Assembly (NCBI GenBank): GCA_035610365.1
Contig: CM069433.1
Span: 132,760,545-132,824,544 of the forward strand
Source: Aquatica leii
Taxonomy: Eukaryota > Arthropoda > Insecta > Coleoptera > Lampyridae
Direction of reading: 5' to 3'
Length of the DNA: 64,000 bases
Positions 46,201 to 58,700 of this stretch are shown here, one piece after another. The number at the start of each line of letters is the position of its first letter. Position 1 is the stretch's first letter. The notes under the pieces are model-generated. The model did no database searches and was not told the origin of the DNA. It saw nothing but the letters and a program-made list of their open reading frames with translations. The position numbers were made by a program, and so were the translations under genes.

Positions 46201-48307
46201 AGCAAAAGGACAATCCATGCAATTCACGTACGTTATATCTACATAACAAACGATGGTTATATTAACGTGCGTGTTGTCTGTGCTGACATTGAATGGACGT
46301 CACCGGATGTAATCTAACGGCAATCCTTAAGACGTGCGTAAATGGTCGTCCACAGTATGTTTATGGACAAGTTGATATATGTTGGACTAAAACTGGACAT
46401 TATATGGATGTTAGGTGCTATATGGATTACGTATGCGTGTTATTATTGATCTAAGATAAGTCAAAAATGCAGCTTTGTGGGACTAACCAGAATCTGCGCT
46501 AACCAAGAAAGGTACGATGCGTTTCAAGAAACATTTGAAAAGAGCTTAGTTCTTCTAAGTACATCAGCGTATTCCAAAGAATGATTTTTATTGTTCTTAA
46601 CGATCATTTTCACTAAGTTCGCAATCATCGATCATATATAAAACAATGATCACGATCATTAATGTTTGTTGAAATAAGAGACTTATAAATTACTTCTAAG
46701 AAAACAATCGCACACTAATCGAATTTTGAGCGATACTCGATCACTACTGCAGACTACGATTGCCGATCATCGATCGTGGAAATTAATTGCGATCATTTCG
46801 ACTACCGATGATCTTAAATCATGTCTACATTAAGTAGAACTTGCAATACACTGCCGTAGATCACGTTAGAAGACGAAACTCACTTAATTGTTAAACAGAA
46901 GCTTGAGGTACCTTAACCAACGAAACATTACAAAGTGTATATCAGTTTATTGCTGACAGCGTAATCTGTAAAAATGTCTATGCAGTTTAAATTTGCGACC
47001 TCCGTTAGTCTATGGAAACTTCTATGGATAAAACTCGACTGTTTGGTTAATCGTCGTATCAAACAAAAGACGTAGAAAAATTAGACTGATAACCAATGAA
47101 CGCGTCTCATTTTTTGTTCCAATACGGTGATACCTATGCTCTTCTATGTCACTTCTATGGAGTGTAAAATCTGGCTTAGTTCACAAGTTGGTTACCTAGC
47201 TAGGTACTGATTGTTTGTTAGATTATCGTTTACTTCTTTTAGTTTTCGATTTCTTTCATGTCCTGATGAAACCTCTTACGAAAGCGGGCAAAACGTTGTA
47301 AATTTCGGTTACAACATCAACACGGTTCAAACCCGGAAGACATTTTAATCTCAGTATAGACTCCGGCCGTAAAAGCCTTCCCGATTACATCACATAGACG
47401 ATTTGCGCTTGATTTTCGTAGCGATAGTACACCTAGATCAGAAATACCTAAATATCATCTTCACCACGCCTGATGGACTAATCATTTATTTTTTTCTCCT
47501 GCACGAGACACTCTTCTCTCATGCTGAGCACACCAAAGGTACCTTCGAAACACATAGTCTCTAGCATAGTACGCCCCTTTTATGTTCTCTCGATTGGGAA
47601 CTTATGCATTCTACAAACCCTACAGCACCGCTCCTACGAAGTTCGTACAACAATACCAGAATCTTTCATAGTATTTGCTCTCTACTCGTCACCTTTCGCT
47701 CCCATATTAGTGGTCCGCGTTCTCGCCATAGTTTTAAACTCTGCCTTATTGCACACACAAGAGCAAGAACTTTTGGAAGCCTCAAAGCTTTTATAAACCA
47801 CACTACTTTCTCAGCTTATTAGGTTCACTTTGACCGCAATACCATCTTTCATACGTAGAATTAGGCCTTTTATTCTTTCCTCCTCAAAGGAAGACGTTTA
47901 GTTTTAGACCGGTCTTACGGTTGATATAGCAGAGCGTCTCCTGTGCCATAACATTAGCAAAATAAGGGAGGAGAGTTGTTACTACATACGCATCCATCCA
48001 GGTCATAGTTTAATTGAGAATAATAAACAGTTTATTATTTGTATACAATAGAATATTAATTATCAAATTAAATTATAAGTTAATATACATTTACATACAA
48101 AGTTTCTCAACGTTGCTTATTTATCTAATTGTCATGTTTCTTTGTAAACGTGGATCAATAATTTTTTAGATGATGAAATTGAAATAAAATAGTTTTAATT
48201 TTGGAACCATTTTATTTTTCCACAGATCATCGTTTCTATAAATTCTTTCCACGTGGAAATCGTTTTGGCTAAATAAAATATCACAGAAAAATTTTTCGAT
48301 TTTTTGA
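43280..48307. other. Intergenic region between convergent tankyrase and spartin
   Basis: No gene is recognised over 5 kb. A GATCAT-rich patch occurs at about 46,590-46,815. A Penelope-type terminal fragment lies near 47,250-47,390. A slightly GC-richer segment at 47,500-47,830 has open frames but no recognisable protein. The rest shows nothing. Confidence 0.5.
47250..47390 (+). repeat. Penelope-like terminal fragment, degenerate ribozyme-like motif
   Basis: TCCTGATGAAACCTCTTACG, then GCGGGCAAAACGTTGTAA, then CACGGTTCAAACCCGGAAGA matches the order of blocks in the terminal repeats of Penelope-like elements. There CTGATGA, a stem and CGAAACG form a hammerhead ribozyme core. The GAAA box is CAAAA here, so a working ribozyme is unlikely. 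No coding region is next to it. Confidence 0.45.
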
Positions 48308-49322
48308 TTAAGGGGGTACTAAACGGAGCCATTTTCCATGCAAATTGAAGTACACTTTTCTCAAAAACTACTAAATCGATTTTTGTGAAATTTTGAACAC
48401 GTTTTCTCTACATAGTTTTAAAGCTGTACAGCAAGTAGAATTGAATTTAAAGAAATAGTAAATTTTTTAATCACTTAGAAAGTTTGAAAATTTTATTGTT
48501 TTATTAAAAGTAAAGTAAAATAGAAAACAGCTGGATTTTTAAAATTACTAGCGTCGCCATGAATAAGATACGAAAAAACACACTCAATTATCTTGAAGGA
48601 AAGTGTACCGAAATAGAAAAAATACAACTGTTCAGGAGAAGCAAGAAACAAAAGTTTTTTTTTTAATCTTTAGTAGTCGTTTTTGCTTTTCAAAGTTCTT
48701 GTTGCTGTTCGTATATTGTAGTGTTATTGTTTTACTTTTGTTTATTGCAGATTTTATTTTACTTGTTTCAAATATGCCGTGAACGGGTCCGGTTTTCAAG
48801 AATAAGAAAAGGCAGTTTTCAGGTAAAAGGCCTGCAGAAATGACATCGAATGCAACTTGTTCAGTAAATGTAGTCACCCCAACCTTGCTCGACAACACAA
48901 ACTCCTGCTTCTTCAGGTTCTAAAATAAAACCTCAATTGCCCGAGTATTCGAAGTATGAAAGCAATGATGTTTTCGATATTGTTTGTCTTAGAGCATTGA
49001 GTGCGGCGGTAAATTTTTTTGCTTCGTGCAAAAAATGCAAGGTGCACGTTAGCCTAAACATTGTTGCTCGGAATGGTCTGGTATTATCGGTTAATGGAAA
49101 CATACCTCGCTGCCGTATTTTTTATTTATTACACATTGAAGCAGGTAATTTTTGTGTAACACATAGTTAGAAGAGTCCTTACAAGTTTACACTTAAATTT
49201 AAGTAACTTCTAAACCTTGCAGAGACAAAATTTTTTGCATTTTTTGCAGAATATAGTGTAGATTAAAAAACAAAAATAGAAAAAAAATTGCATTTGCATT
49301 TTTCCATTAAGTACCCCTTTAA
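48308..49322 (+). mobile_element. TTAA-flanked inverted-repeat transposon, about 1 kb
   Basis: TTAA at 48,308-48,311 and 49,319-49,322 flank inverted ends GGGGGTACTAAACGG (left) and, complemented from the right, AGGGGTACTTAATGG. Further inside, both ends share CCAT/GGAA and ATGCAAAT words. The plus-strand ORF at 48,937-49,170 contains CKKCKVHVSLNIVARNGL, a Cys-x2-Cys then RNGL pattern like the N-terminal zinc region of some eukaryotic transposases. No catalytic domain remains. The TTAA target suggests the piggyBac or Kolobok superfamily; the ends do not match the piggyBac copy at 28 kb. Confidence 0.55.
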
Positions 49323-49768
49323 GTGGCCCTTGTATTTCGAAAAAGTAAAATCGTGTTTCTTTTTTAATCTAATAAAAATAATTTTACAAATAAATGATCT
49401 TGCCAAGTCAAAAATAAAAAACACTTACTAATAACGATTTGCAATGTAAGAATGTTTAATTTTGAAGTAGGTACAAATATTTCTTATAACAATTAAAAAA
49501 ATAATTAAAATCTGGTTATAGCGTCGTTTCTAGTTACGCGGCTACCAAGTTTAATAACCTCTTGTTTACTCGAATAAAGAAAATAGTAAACTGAGTAAGT
49601 AAAATATATTGTTTATATGAGATACATGTATACTTTAAATATATTATATAACAATAATTGAACAAATTGAAACATACATTTTAACATCAATAAATATCTC
49701 CATGAGCAGTCCTAGCGTAATCTAAATTGAAAAATCAACAATTAAATATCAAATATCACCGAATAAAA

Positions 49769-52700
49769 TTAAAGTCTTGCAGTAGAAGTAGCGCCGTTAA
49801 GTAAATCAGTTGATCCTGCTCCTCTATTTAACAATAAATTCTGCGATTTGTAATCTTCAACCATAGCTTTTCCCGCTTGTTTCGCTGTAGTTTTCGCAAT
49901 TCCTTTGGCGGTAAAGAATTTTGTGTTGTGACCAATGCTAATAACATTTCCAACCGTATCCAAAGTGTTACTTGCTATGTGACCTGCAGTTTCGCCATAT
50001 CTAAAACAAACGGGTCGTTTTGAACAAATTCAAGCGTATTTAATATAATCGTACTTGTGTTGAACTATGGTGACGGTATTGTTTGATAAGCTGCTACCTA
50101 AAATAGAAGCTGATGTTTCTAATCCACGATAAACGCTAGTGAAACCTTCAACAGCACCAGCAGCAACAGTAAAAACGTTATTCATTTTCGACGATGCCTC
50201 ATCTTCCGGTATATTAAATCCAGAGGTTAACAATCGAGTACCCTGCTTTTGTACGTGGGGTGCTAAAAACCGACCTAAAGCTTGAGTAGCCTGCCCAACT
50301 TGTTCAGCTGTAAAATAATTTCCCACAATACTAGATCATCCATAAAATATAAAAATTCGCACCTACGTAACCGGTAACTTGAGCTGCTGTGTTGGTAGCG
50401 CTCGAAGCCATTTCAAATCCTTTTACAACCGATTGAGAAATTGGCTGTACTTCGCGCGATGGAGATATGTAGTTAATAATTTTGGGAGTACCATAGTTTA
50501 TTAGACTACCAGCTTTTTGAGCTCCCATAATAAGACCTTGAGAAACATAGTAACCACCTATAATAAACTCGTGACATTTTAAACTTTCTTTTCGGGAAAA
50601 ATTTACCAGCAGCCAATCCATTGGAAATCCATTGACTGAAAGTAGGTTCAGGAGCAATCACAGATCTTCGTGTACGGGCACGTATTTCGGGTAAAGTTGT
50701 TTTTTCACCGACAATACCATGTAATATATCCTCGAGCAACTCGTACACAGAGGCATCTGCATCGGACGGTAATATAATACCTATGCTAGCACCTAAAAAA
50801 GAATTAGTAACTAATCATAAAATTCGACACAATTACCGGGTATTTCAGATTCTAAATCTGGCAAAATAAAGGCACCATATGCTGTTCTATAACAAGGAGA
50901 CACGCCTGGCACAAGTGGATACACCCAATCCTCAATTTGTAAAAATACTCTTCTTTCCTCATTCTCGTTAGCTAAAACCGATTATTCTTATTTGCTCAAT
51001 TTATTTTAACAAATACCTGTAAGCATGAAAATGTTTAACTCATTTGGTTCGGAAGTTCGAGAAACTGAACCATCGGGTGAAATAAAATACAGTTGCACAT
51101 TATCGTGAGTATAAATAAGCTGGGCAGGTCTAGTTGCATTTTCAACCGGTAGATCATTAAGAGCCATAGCTAAGTCTGAATACGTTCGTGGACTATCGGT
51201 GTTGTTTTCATTCGATGCCGTTTGAGATTGAGGTTCAGGAATAAAGCTTGGCGACGACGTAATACTATTGATACGCATAACAACTTCTGCTCTTGTTTTC
51301 TTCATCTTTTGGATCATAGTACACGTCTTTTCCCAAGTCAAGCCAGGATTCTCTGGACAGGTCACTGGTGTGTCCAGAGCTTTATCGATTAAAAATATTC
51401 CTTCTTTGTATTTCTCGATTGCCTAAAAATAAAAACCTTTTGTACACCGCCTGTGCGAGGAAATTAATAAAAATTTGACTGTTATCCGAAGCCGGTTGCG
51501 CATCTGCGAGCTTCATTGGTCTTTAACATGTTAATTAAATTGGTTCCAAATATGATCAGTTAGATTAAGATTTATAGACTTAGTAGCCTAGGAAATGTAA
51601 CTAAAAATGAAGATTTTTGTTACCATAAGACGTAGTTTCCAGTCGACTGATTTGAGTTACTGATCATTGTTTACTACAAACACTTCCAATTTTTTTGTAA
51701 TTAACTTTACGGTTACTCTATCAGCCGTATTCATAGTCGTTCGCCGGCGACTCGCTGGCGTTTCTCCGTTCGCCAGAAGGAAATTTCAATGCATAATCGT
51801 TCGCCAGCAACGACGCGCATGCGTTCTACCACAAACTTCAGTGAAAACCTGGCAAGTCGCTGGCGAACGGTTGGAGGTAGTCGATACCATCTCCGGCAAT
51901 TCTCTGGCATTTGGCAATTGCGAATTTTCGTTATTTTTAAAAATAAAATGGAACGTGAATTAAAAATAATTTATAATGCAAACAGAGACATTTTTGATCT
52001 GCAAATTTACATACCTCGTTGGTATCAAATAAAAAAACCAGTATAAATGTTTTTCTTTATATTTTTATTTCATTTTTCTTATTTAAAAGCGGACATCTGA
52101 CTATTAATTTAGATATTATAGGTATATTCGAGACATGGAAAACTCATTAGAAGTTTATAATGAGGATCAATTTAAAAACGGTACAGATTTAGATAAATTA
52201 TAATACAAGACCACAAACGAAATTACTAATAGAGGATTACCGGTTCTTGTATTAATTCTATCTATCTGAATTTGAATAAAAATTTTTTTTTCATCGTAAA
52301 AACACAAATAATATGTTTACTATCGTACATAGATAACCAGTTGCAGAAGTTTGATATATTTAAACAAGTGCATTTCATGTAAACATGCAAAGAAATGAAA
52401 TGCGCATGATCAGTAAGACAAATTTTTGCCGGCGTGGCGAACGGCTGGAGAACGACTATGCAACACAAATTATGTTTTAGCTGTTCGCCAGAGAAACCTC
52501 CAACGAAACCGCCAGCAAATCGCCGGCGAGTTGCTAGCGACTCGCCGGCGATCGTCTATGAATACGGCTGTATGTAGCCGCCAAATGCGTCAATCGTGAT
52601 AGTTTCACCCCGATAACTGCAGTGAGTACTACCCCCATCACACGCTGGTAACATCAATTATCCCTTAACCGCTACAATTATCCAAGTACGCCCTACTTGG

Positions 52701-55700
52701 TATTTCAACCTTAAAATCTGAGATCTAACACCCACGCATTCCCTGAACAAACATCTATCCCACTACTCAGAATCGGCTAACCATCTTAGACGAATAGTAC
52801 CCGACGGAAAGAAATCTATCGAGATGTAATTCTGGCAGCCTACGATATTAACTACATTAATAATCTTAATCACATCTGAATCACAAGTCGCTACCCCGCC
52901 TTTCCATCCAGCCCACACCAAAGGTGAAACTGATGCAAACACTGCGTTAGATGTACTGCCAATGCTAGTTACAGTACTCATGCATCAAGGTTGTTCTAAG
53001 GTCGGTTGCGCATTAGTACAGTTTATAGTTTTGTCAAGCCCCACAATCAAGTGATACCAGTGGTGTCGAAGCTAATCAGATGAGATGTCCACCCATCTAA
53101 GAAAACCTGGCGTCACCGCTGGTAAGACTGACTATATGTCGCCACTGGCAAAACACGAGTAAAGCAATTGGGTGTTGTCTACATGTATGCCGATCATTCA
53201 AACGTACGAAATTACCTGCGCCACCCGAAACAATCTTTCATCGTGAGTACTATACCTAGTATACTTTACGTAGGTAGATCGCTCCGAATCCTATTGTCCA
53301 TGATACTACTAAACCGTACCTACACCTAACTGAATCAATACGAGAAATTCCCAATTACATGAGATAGGTTCGCAGTATCTCCAGCAGTTGCCGGTCTCTT
53401 GTACCGAAATAACTCAAATAATCAGATATTAAAAAAACGCTTCCGGTTTTGACATAACATAACAGAATTAAACTTTTCTTCCAGAACGGGAGTATCATCA
53501 TCCGTTATGATGATTCGCTCCATAGAAGTGACTTAAGAAGAAGTAGTTTCCGTATATAAAAAAGAAATATTGTCGGATTTTCCTAATGAAGAAGAATGGA
53601 GATTTTGCAATCACCGAAACGTTATCAAAAACTATATTGTGACCTGTAGTAAAACGATGTTCAGCAACTGCAGATTTAGAAATATGCGTTTTCCTTATAC
53701 AACAAACATGTTCTGAAATGCGTGTAAAGACGTTCCGACCGGTTTCACCGTATACACCTTGAAATGAAAGTGTGGAAAATTTGTCCTTGGGAGAAGAAAG
53801 ATCTGTGACCATATAAATATAAGTTAGAAATGGCAATTTCGGATTAGATTCGAAAGTAGAACGTGGATGTAGACTACCTGAATATCCTGCTTCATATAAC
53901 CATTGTTTACCAAGGTTCTAGTAGGATGATGGAGTTCCGAGACTACATTCACAGGTTGCAAAATAGAGAAAGCGCTATGAACTAAAGATTCGATAACAAA
54001 ACGTTTTCGTGCAGAATGATGATAGACAACGCCTGAAGGTATCTATCCGTGTAGATGGATTTGCGATACACAGAATGCCCCAGAAGAACATCGGGTTTAC
54101 GAGTCACAAGAACGTCGAGAAATTGGAAAGCACCATTAGTTTCCATTTCTATTATGAAAAATGGGTGTTGGTTGTTTAAATCTAAAGTCTAAGTCTAAAC
54201 AATTCGAGATGGTCACGAGACCAAACAATAAACGTGTCGTCAACATACCGAAACCAGACAGGTTTTAATACCAATAATTCCAAAGCAACCGTTTCAAAGG
54301 ATTCCATAAAAATGTTAGCTTATTAGCAACAATAAGCGATAGAAGAAAACCCACAGCAGCATCAGAAACTTGTTCGTAAAAATTGTTATCAAATTAAAAG
54401 TAAGTGGATTCTAAATACTTATCAACATAAGAAGCCAAACTCAACTCTTTGTCATGGTAAAACAGAATCTGTTCGTTAATAATAAGCAAATCTTTAATAG
54501 AAACTTTGGTAAAAAGTGAAGTGACATCAAATCTCACAAGATTGGGGGTTTAAGCTACATAGTTTCTAAACGATGAATAAAATGCTGAAAGTTGAGGATG
54601 TGAGAAAAGGATTCACAAAAAATGTTGGACAACAGCTTAACCAGCTTGTATATAGAAGATTGGATGGAACTAACGATAAGTCGAAAAGGTATACCTTGTT
54701 TGTAAACTTTGGAAAGTCCGTATAGACGAAGTGGTTTCAAATCTGAAGAGATAAGGCGACGCGATGTTTAGTTACAGGAAGTAAACTAGAAGATTTGATG
54801 ATTTAACTCGCCTCACATTCAATTCTCGAAGTGGGATTACAAGTTAAAAGACCGTATACGTTTCCATTGACAGAATATAGAGTGGATTTTCGCAGCGTAA
54901 TGTTTGGTTTAATACGACAGTACCGTTGTTGGTTGGAAGAAAGGTGATATCGAGGTTTTTACGAAGAGTTTTCAATGTGAACTTTCCGACTTAGAAATGT
55001 TGGATTTAAGAACTTGAGACGAGTCAAAAATTTTGTCAGTGTGAATATCAATGGGATCTGAGATGTGGCGAGGAAGATGTCTTATAGAACACTCGACAGG
55101 ACATACAATGTCTTCTTTAGGAATGCGTTTGGAAGCAACATCAAAATTGAAAGTTCTGTTTTGAAGTGAGTGTCAAACTAGATAAATTCATGACCGTAAC
55201 TTTTTTGATTCTTGGATTCCAATAATAGAAACTTTTTGACATGAACTTCATTGGTTAACCGTAGAATGGTATCCGACTGATGGTGGGTAATGCTATCGAA
55301 GAAACTCCAATCATCCGGAGATTCGTCAACTCAAAATGAAGATAAAAGAGTCGTTTAGAAATAGTTATAACTCTCGCCTGGATTGCTTGTTTTTAGGAGA
55401 ACGTGTCTCAATGTGAAACTTAATGTTGAGGAATGTGGGGATAATGTGGTCACGACAAAGACTAAGAAAAGTTAAAATGCACAAAAGTTTGACGAGTTTG
55501 TGACGAAGTTTGGAAAATATGGAAATTTTAGAAGAAATATTTTCTCTGCAGAGATTGTTAATGTAATCGTGACTACTTCCACGACCGGAGTCTACAGTGC
55601 AATAAGAACGGGTTTTAGTTTATATTTTCAAGATTCACTAGATTTAGATGGCGTAAGTTCTAGCAGAAATTTTAGAAAACCGATTCAACACGCGTTAAAA

Positions 55701-58700
55701 ACAAAAATTAACGTTAGCACGTTTGTGCGCTCTTGGGCCGAGCTTTTTATCTAATTTTTACGTGTCCACAAAATGAATAATAAATTATCTAAACGTACAA
55801 TGAATACGACCATGTAAAAACACTTTAAACCTTCATCTTCAAGGAAATCTTTTGGAAGTATGTTCCAGTCCAATTTTCTCTTTACGACAATTTAAAGTAT
55901 TTGTAACTAAAATTTGATACCCATCTGTATCGATGATAAGATCGCAGGTTCTGTTTACTTTTACGTTTATGCCTATGACGGCTATTTCGTTACAGATAAA
56001 TTGTGTTATTTGTGAAAGTAGAAAAGATGGGTGGATTAAAGTTTGGCAAAACTAGTCTGACGACCTACAGATCAACTAGAACAGCAAGAAAAACAAAACA
56101 AAATTCTGTACACTGAATCAAACTGATTGAAATTGAGTAAACAAAAACAGAAGTAAATCCCGAAATGTGCCACGTACTAATGAAAATATTTATTTATAAT
56201 TAGGTCAAACTATCGTACGTCAGAGAGAGGCGAACTTAAAGGCAAAAAATTTTGACAGGTTTTGAAGCACCTAAAAGCGCTTAAAATTTTGCAGAAACAT
56301 TTAAAAAATTGAACGAAACAAAACGGTTTTTTTCATAAAGACAATTTAGAGAAGCATATGTATATGTATTTTACGAGGTATTTTATAAATATTTAGTTAA
56401 TGTTTAATTGTTGCTTATTTGGCAAAAAATAAGCAATTTAAAATTTAGTTTTGATGTATCTATTAAACGTCAAACTGTTAAACAGATTTTTCTGAAAAGG
56501 ATTAATAAATCCTCCCCAAGGTACATATATAATAGCTAGTGCTTAATTACGCTATTACAGTCAACGTTATATTTAGTAGGAAACAATCTTTTTTTAAGTA
56601 TTTTCAGTGCTGCCATTTAGTAGTTTTTTTCTTATTTGAGGTAATTCATTCCAATAATTATTGATGGCTGCAAATCATTTTTAAAAATATCTTTATAATT
56701 GACTTTTAGAAAACAATAGACATTGCGTTGCAAAAAATTACCAAAAAATGCTTTTTCCTTTGAAATACACACCGAATAGTTTACTGACAATATTTCTTTC
56801 ATTGTGCACATAAAGACTTTCAAAAAACATATTGAAAACGGTACTTGGTCAAACCAAACCGAAAAAATGAGCATTAAGTTCGTATTTATGTGCAACACCT
56901 TTTCTATACAGTGAGTCGCAGTTTTATGCAATTAAAACCAAAATATAAATTGTAAATTATTTTTGATCTTATGTTTTTTTGAACAGTCACAACCAAAAAG
57001 ATTTCTTTACAAAACATAAACAGAATTTGCAATCTGGCACAACAAATTTTGACAAAAACCCAATAATGTAAAAAGTTATAACAAACAAATAGAATCACAA
57101 TATATACAGAAAACATACCTTGAATTTCAAAACTTAACTTAACACCAAACTGAAGTGGTGCAGCAAATGTGCTTACTAATATACTTTGTAGATACGCGTT
57201 TAAACCGGATTGTAAAAGCAAATATATCTATATTGCTATCAAAAACACCAAAAATTGCAAAAGAACTATATCCGCTGTGCAAATTCCTGTTGAAATTTGT
57301 CAGAAACACATTCATTTGTCGAAACTACTTGATTATTATAATTAAAATTGATTAATTTTAACGGGTTTCAATGTTAAAATATAATCCAAAAACTATCAAA
57401 TCACAAAGTGAAAAACAACTTCGTCAAATATGACATCATCACACTTGTGATGTGCATCATTCAATATAGTTTTATTTTTTTGTCAAAAAAATATTAAAAT
57501 AATCAGAAAAGAGGTTTGATCCGTTTTTGTTTTACTTTCTGTGATCGCAGATAAACAAACCTTGCGAAAAACACGACCTAATAAAGTTGCCAATAGAAAA
57601 GCACTTGAAAACAAACAATTTATTGGAACATGCTTTAAACTTGATTTAAGAAATCTAGTTTGGATACCTGAGTTTATTTAAGTGATCGCAATTTTTTTTC
57701 AAAATTTTTTTTTGCATAATTTTACGTTTCAAGGTCTCCTGAATCAGAAAAATGCATTTTTGACAAAAAAATTTTGGATGTCTGTGTGTATTTGTGTTAA
57801 CGATGTACCCACGATAACTCTCGACAACATAAGTTCAATTTGCCATATTTCGGTTATATATTTAATGAAGTCGAAGAGAAAAATTTCAAAAAAATCATGT
57901 TAGGAAGTCAATACAAATGTGTACATATCACTTCAAAGTGGTTTTATGACAACATAACCTTAAAAATAAAATATGAACATTCCTTCATCAATCCTTATAG
58001 GAAAGTCGTGTGGTGACCACACAAAAAATGGCGACCCATATTTTGTCAACGGATTTGGATTTCGAGTTCATTTTTCTGAGTACGAAAATGTCAAAAATGT
58101 GTGACCTTGAAAAGAAAAGTTTTTGCGAAATATTCAAGCATTTTAGACTTTTAATTTACTACACTGTGTATTTGTCTACTTACGTATCATTTAGGGGAAC
58201 ATTATTCAATTTCCAAAAATCAACATTTATTTAAATCAAAAATGAATCACTAACCTACAAGAAATGGAAATAATAATGAATAATAAAAGCAGACATGTAC
58301 AACAAAAAATGAAAGTAAATGTTTGAAGTGACCTCTAAGCATTTCTTGACATTATTCCATCTGCCACTGAAACTCCTGCAGAACCTTACCAAGAGTATCG
58401 TCTGGAATTGTCCGAATTTCGTTACGAATTCTGTCCTTTAGTTTGTCGATGGTATTTGATCTATTAAGATGGATTTTTGCATTTTAAATAACCTCATAAG
58501 AAGTAGTCGAGGGGTGAGATCAGAAGATCTAGGAGTCCATTTGTTAGATCCCCTACGACCGATCCATTGATTAGCAAATACTTCGTTTAAATATTCGCAA
58601 ACCATACTCATTTAAACGTTGATATTAATTATTTTTTGTAATTATTCATTTGTTCGCGACTGCATGTAAACATTAATAGTTGATCGATTTGCGTTATAAG

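Noticed and set aside
47521..47822. Overlapping 91- and 72-residue ORFs as a gene
   Set aside because: No domain, no splice or poly(A) support, and two frames are equally open; composition alone explains it.
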